This document shows positions 60,532 through 64,000 of a stretch of DNA of 64,000 bases, in pieces; position 1 is the stretch's first letter, and each line of letters begins with the position of its first letter. The position numbers and the translations under genes were made by a program. Origin of the DNA: Tulasnella sp. 424 (lineage: Eukaryota; Basidiomycota; Agaricomycetes; Cantharellales; Tulasnellaceae); the NCBI GenBank assembly GCA_019633425.1, contig WSUB01000165.1:25230-89229 (forward strand), in the 5' to 3' direction. The notes beneath the pieces are model-generated. The model made no database searches, had not been told where the DNA came from, and saw nothing but the letters and a program-made list of their open reading frames with translations.

Positions 60532-62026
60532 ATGCCCGCTACGACTGTCAACTCTCTCCCCAACGAACTCTTGCTTTCCGTCTTCGAGAGCGTCTACGGT
60601 CTTGAAGACTCGTCGAGCGCTTACTCTACCCTGCTCAGCACTGCGCAAGTGTGCCGACGATGGGGCAGCGCCGCGGCCAAAGTCCTCCTTTCCAACGTCG
60701 AAATCACTCGCCGCGAAGACGCTCTCCGACTCATCCAGCTCCTCGAATCATCAGCGTCGACGACTGCTGACGAGCGGGACCAGCCTTACGTCGAGTCCCT
60801 CACCGTCGGTCTCGGTGGGTGCAACGAGCCTCAACTCCTCGACGACCAGCTCTTCCTCCGCCTTCTATCCCTCACCCCGAGGATCCGCAAGCTCAACATC
60901 CTGCACCAAAACTCCCTCCCGTGCTTGCCCACCCAGCTCCCATCCCTTCCATTCCTCAGCTACGTCACCATCGCACCCGCCGGTGGCGCACCAGCAGCGA
61001 TGGCCGAAACGACGCTCATCCAGCAACTCCCTTCCTCAGTCCGCTTCCTCAACCTCCCCGCCACCGAACGCACGCGATTCGTCGAACCCGCCAAAGCGGC
61101 CTGCCCACCGGCTTTCCAACTCTACGGACTCGAATGCCAAGACTTCCCTTCACCAAGCACCAACTGGGTCCTCGGCAACTCTGGTGAATCGTTGCAGAGC
61201 ATCTCCGCCGTGTACTTTAGCAAGCTCGCTGCAGCCGCCGAGAGCCACCCGAACATCCGGAGCGTCCGCGTGCTTGGTAGGCTGTCGAACCAGGCTGCGA
61301 AGGAAGGGTTCAGCAAGTTCGAGCGCCTCGAGAGGGTGGAGATCAGGGATTTGTCGGCTCAGCCGGCGTTGTTGGACACTCTCCCCTCGACCGCTCGGTA
61401 CATCCGCTTCTGGGCTACCCCCCTCGCTGGCAAGCTCACGCAGCTCGTCGCGAGCGGGAGGTTCCCCGATTTGAAGACCGTCGTCTGGGACCACTTCACT
61501 CCGGCGATGAAGGGCCCCGCGGCGGAACGGATGGGTGCGGTGATGCAGCAGATGAAGAACAAGTTGCAGGAGGTGTGCGACTTGCACGGTGTGAGGCTTA
61601 AGATGGCTGAGAGGAAAGACGGAGGACTCCGAGCTGGATTGGTGAGTCTTCTTGAGTCTTCCCCTTGGACCTGAGTTTGTTACTTACTCTTCCTTTTCTT
61701 TCTTCTAGGGCAAAGACCACGCTTACGAAGCCTCTTTCCACGACTCATGCTTCCAATTCAAGAACGAATCCGTCCCTTCCACTTCCTCCATCACTTCGCT
61801 TTCCAAACTTCCGTCTCGAGTGCTCCGCCACATGCAGTGCGACCAAGTCCAAATCGGCCCCCACTTCAACGCGATCTCTCCGGTTATGGACGGCGTACCT
61901 GGCAAATGGCCAGCTATCTGGGAAGACGTCTTTGAAGGACACGGCCAGTGGTTGGAGTCGACTCTACCTACTCTAAAAGTTGATGCCGTGGTCGGGATGA
62001 AGATACCTGGTTCCTTTCCGCTATGA
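60532..62026 (+). CDS. F-box protein of a different family (475 aa)
   Basis: Exons 60532-61641 and 61709-62026. The N-terminus MPATTVNSLPNELLLSVFES is an F-box start, followed by CRRWGSAAAKVLLSNVEI (residues about 8-65). The remainder has loosely spaced Leu-rich segments (LLSLTPRIRKLNIL, LPSSVRFLNLP, LERVEIRDLS) as in LRR-type F-box proteins. It ends MDGVPGKWPAIWEDVFEG and a short tail. It differs from the tandem family: a Pro-Asn-Glu-Leu box instead of PPEIL and no RSKD motif. Inferred SCF adaptor, substrate unknown. The in-frame upstream extension from 60394 is ignored because it is low-complexity 5' sequence. Confidence 0.8.
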
Positions 62027-62089
62027 TTTCTTTTCTTTTGTTCCGGCTTCGTTGTATGATTGTATTTTCAACCTTGTAGCATTAGTAGC

Positions 62090-64000
62090 ATTCGTTTACG
62101 GTATAGCCCTGCGTTTTTAGATAATTTGATTTTGTATTCTTGCGTCCGTTCAATTCGAGAGTGCATCGACCTTTTGCAAAAATGAACCTGGAGAGTGGGA
62201 GAGCTCCACTCGTCGAACCTATTCCCTTTCCGGGAGCCCGCTTTATCATGGGCAACTGTATTTCTGCGTCCGTCATTTGAGAGTGCATCGAACTGCGACA
62301 TGAACCTGGCGATTGGGAACTCACGGGGATGTTTGTCATCGAGAGTGCATCGACCTGCAAGTTGGAACCTGGGTACCGGGAGCTCCACTCGCAAACCATT
62401 AACCTCTTCCGTGAGCTTTGTTTGATGCATGTTCCCTAGTTCGCTCAACGCTGGTTCCGCTTCTGAGAATGAGAACGGGGAGCTCTGGATCGTGTTTCCA
62501 AACGCGCGAGAGGCTTCTAACCACCGTCCGCCCAAAAGAAGCCTCAGGGAAACCGCCGTGTGGTCCGTGCGCGTACGACAGCCACTCCCCGAAACGTATA
62601 TAATCCCCCTGCTCAACCTATGAGGGATTCCTCATACTTACCTTGTGCTGACCAGAGTCGGTCAAGGATGGCCTGGCCAGCTTCGAGCCCTCATCATGGC
62701 ACGGCGCGCCTTCAGGCGTTCATTGATGGTTCGGAGTTTGTAGGTGGTTTATCGCTGCCTGCAAGCACTCAATCTTTTCCCGATGCCCAACTGGCCTTCT
62801 GGCTGGCGGGCCCCTAATTATTTTTTTGTAATCGTCTTAACCCTAACCCTAGAGTGGTCGATGTAATCTGAGACAGTGAATATCCGGAATGACTTTCAAA
62901 ATTCCATGCTTGTTATTCTCAGCTACGGATCCGGATGACCACCTTCAATATAATGACACGGCAGGTCTCCCCAGTGAGCTCAGTACAGTAGAGGCATTCA
63001 TTTACGGTACAACCCTGCGTCTCTAGATGGTTCAAATGGCTTCGTATTTTGGGTCCGTCATTTTCGAGTGCATCCTAGCGGGCGAGTGGGAGCTCTTTTG
63101 CGCGAGTTTGTTTGGTGCATATCCAGTTTGCCTAACGTTCTTGCTTCTGAGAATGATCATGAGAATCAGGAGCTATAAATCTCCTTCAAATGGGCGAGAG
63201 GCTTTCAACCACTGCCGCAGTGCCGCTCACTTTAGAAGCGTCAGGGAAACCGCCGCGGTGGTCCATGCGTGGACGACAACCGCCGCTCCCCAGAACGTAT
63301 AAAACCCCCTCCTCAACCAAGTGACAGCTCCTCATACTTACCTTGTGCTGGCCAGCGTCGGTCAAGGATGGCCTGGTCAGCTTCGAGCCCTCATCATGGC
63401 ACAGCGCGCCTTTAGGCGTTCATTGATGGTTCGGAGCTTGTAGGTGGTTAATCGCTGCCTGCAAGCACTCAATCTTTTCCTGATGCCCGACTGGCCTTCT
63501 GGCTGGTGGGCCCCTCTTTATTTTCTGTAATAGTCTTAACCCTAACCCTAGAGCTAGTAGTCTGTGGAACATTAGATAGTGAATGGAATGGCATTAATGC
63601 TTATTATTCTCAACTCTGGATTGACAACCTTCAAGGTATTTATTATCAATGACACGACAGGTCTCCCCAGTGGACTCGGTGGATTAGTAGCATTCATTTA
63701 CGGTACAGCCTGCGTTTTTAGATAGTTCAAATGGATTTGGGTCCGTCGTTTTCGAGTGCGTTGACCTGCAAACGAACCTGCGAGCGGAGCTCGAATTGCA
63801 AAATATTCCCTTTTTTTGCGCGAGTTTGTTTGGTTGTATATCCGATTTAACCAACGCTCGTCACCGGCGAACGTTCTTGCTTCCAAGATTGAGAATAAGG
63901 AGCTTTGGATCGCCTTCAAATGGTATGACGGGAAAACTCGCCAAATATTACGTGAGATCCACAGCGCAGAGCCACGTCCATGAACCACAGAGCCACAGCC
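62090..64000. repeat. Tandem non-coding repeats, ~0.7-0.9 kb units
   Basis: Three unit starts are recognised by TTTACGGTA(T/C)A(G/A)CC(C)TGCGT at about 62095, 63003 and 63699. Inside units, GTCAAGGATGGCCTGG and CGTTCATTGATGGTTCGGA recur at 62660-62740 and 63360-63440, preceded by TATA-like GTATATAATCC and GTATAAAACC. The third unit leaves the window. No coding frame is conserved between units. Confidence 0.8.
62837..62853. repeat. Short telomere-like CCCTAACCCTA motif in repeat unit 1
   Basis: CTTAACCCTAACCCTAG, the TTAGGG-type repeat over just two units. The same motif occurs at about 63535-63551 in unit 2. Confidence 0.6.

Noticed and set aside
60602..61474. 290-codon Ser/Pro/Arg-rich plus-strand frame
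   Set aside because: Shifted reading of the F-box exon 60532-61641. Composition is typical of an out-of-frame GC-rich exon.

Overview
The window is nuclear DNA of a filamentous fungus, most likely a basidiomycete of the Agaricomycetes. Genes carry many short introns (about 50-80 bp). It contains a NACHT-WD40 NLR-like gene, a large tandem family of F-box-like/LRR-like proteins, LaeA-like methyltransferases, a phosphoketolase next to acetate kinase, and an intron-rich histone H4. No bacterial operon features were seen.

Layout. (1) 1-4955, minus: an NLR-like gene, N-terminal helical region, NACHT NTPase, then a run of near-identical WD40 repeats that leaves the window at base 1. (2) 4956-6564: no convincing gene, one local tandem duplication. 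(3) 6565-30018: a segmentally duplicated region built from two modules. One holds a 155-157 aa C2H2 zinc-finger gene (three intact copies, all minus strand). The other is a pair of LaeA-like class I methyltransferase genes, types A and B. Two type A copies (22269 and 24609) look intact. The others are truncated or carry single-base frameshifts. MITE-like insertions and a long palindrome lie between them. (4) 30298-32211, minus: first F-box-like gene. (5) 32497-39039: divergent phosphoketolase and acetate kinase genes, which together form the Xfp-Ack route from sugar phosphates to acetate and ATP. (6) 39457-56794, plus: seven tandem F-box-like paralogs. Six of the seven have a TGAGTCA motif about 115-145 bp before the ATG and the seventh has a one-base variant. 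(7) 56974-58057, minus: a RIB7-like riboflavin reductase. (8) 58663-59278, plus: histone H4. (9) 60532-62026, plus: a different F-box protein. (10) 62090-64000: tandem non-coding repeats of about 0.7-0.9 kb.

Housekeeping genes (XFP, acetate kinase, RIB7, H4) alternate with fast-evolving lineage-specific families. The strongest unexpected signals are: a shared GCN4/AP-1-like upstream site along the F-box array; remnants of the last RIB7 exon downstream of three F-box copies; GC-AG introns in RIB7 and H4; the repeated zinc-finger/methyltransferase module with a non-canonical middle finger; and an assembly gap flanked by an exact 78-bp duplication. All gene models were read by eye from conserved motifs and splice-site phase, without database or transcript support.
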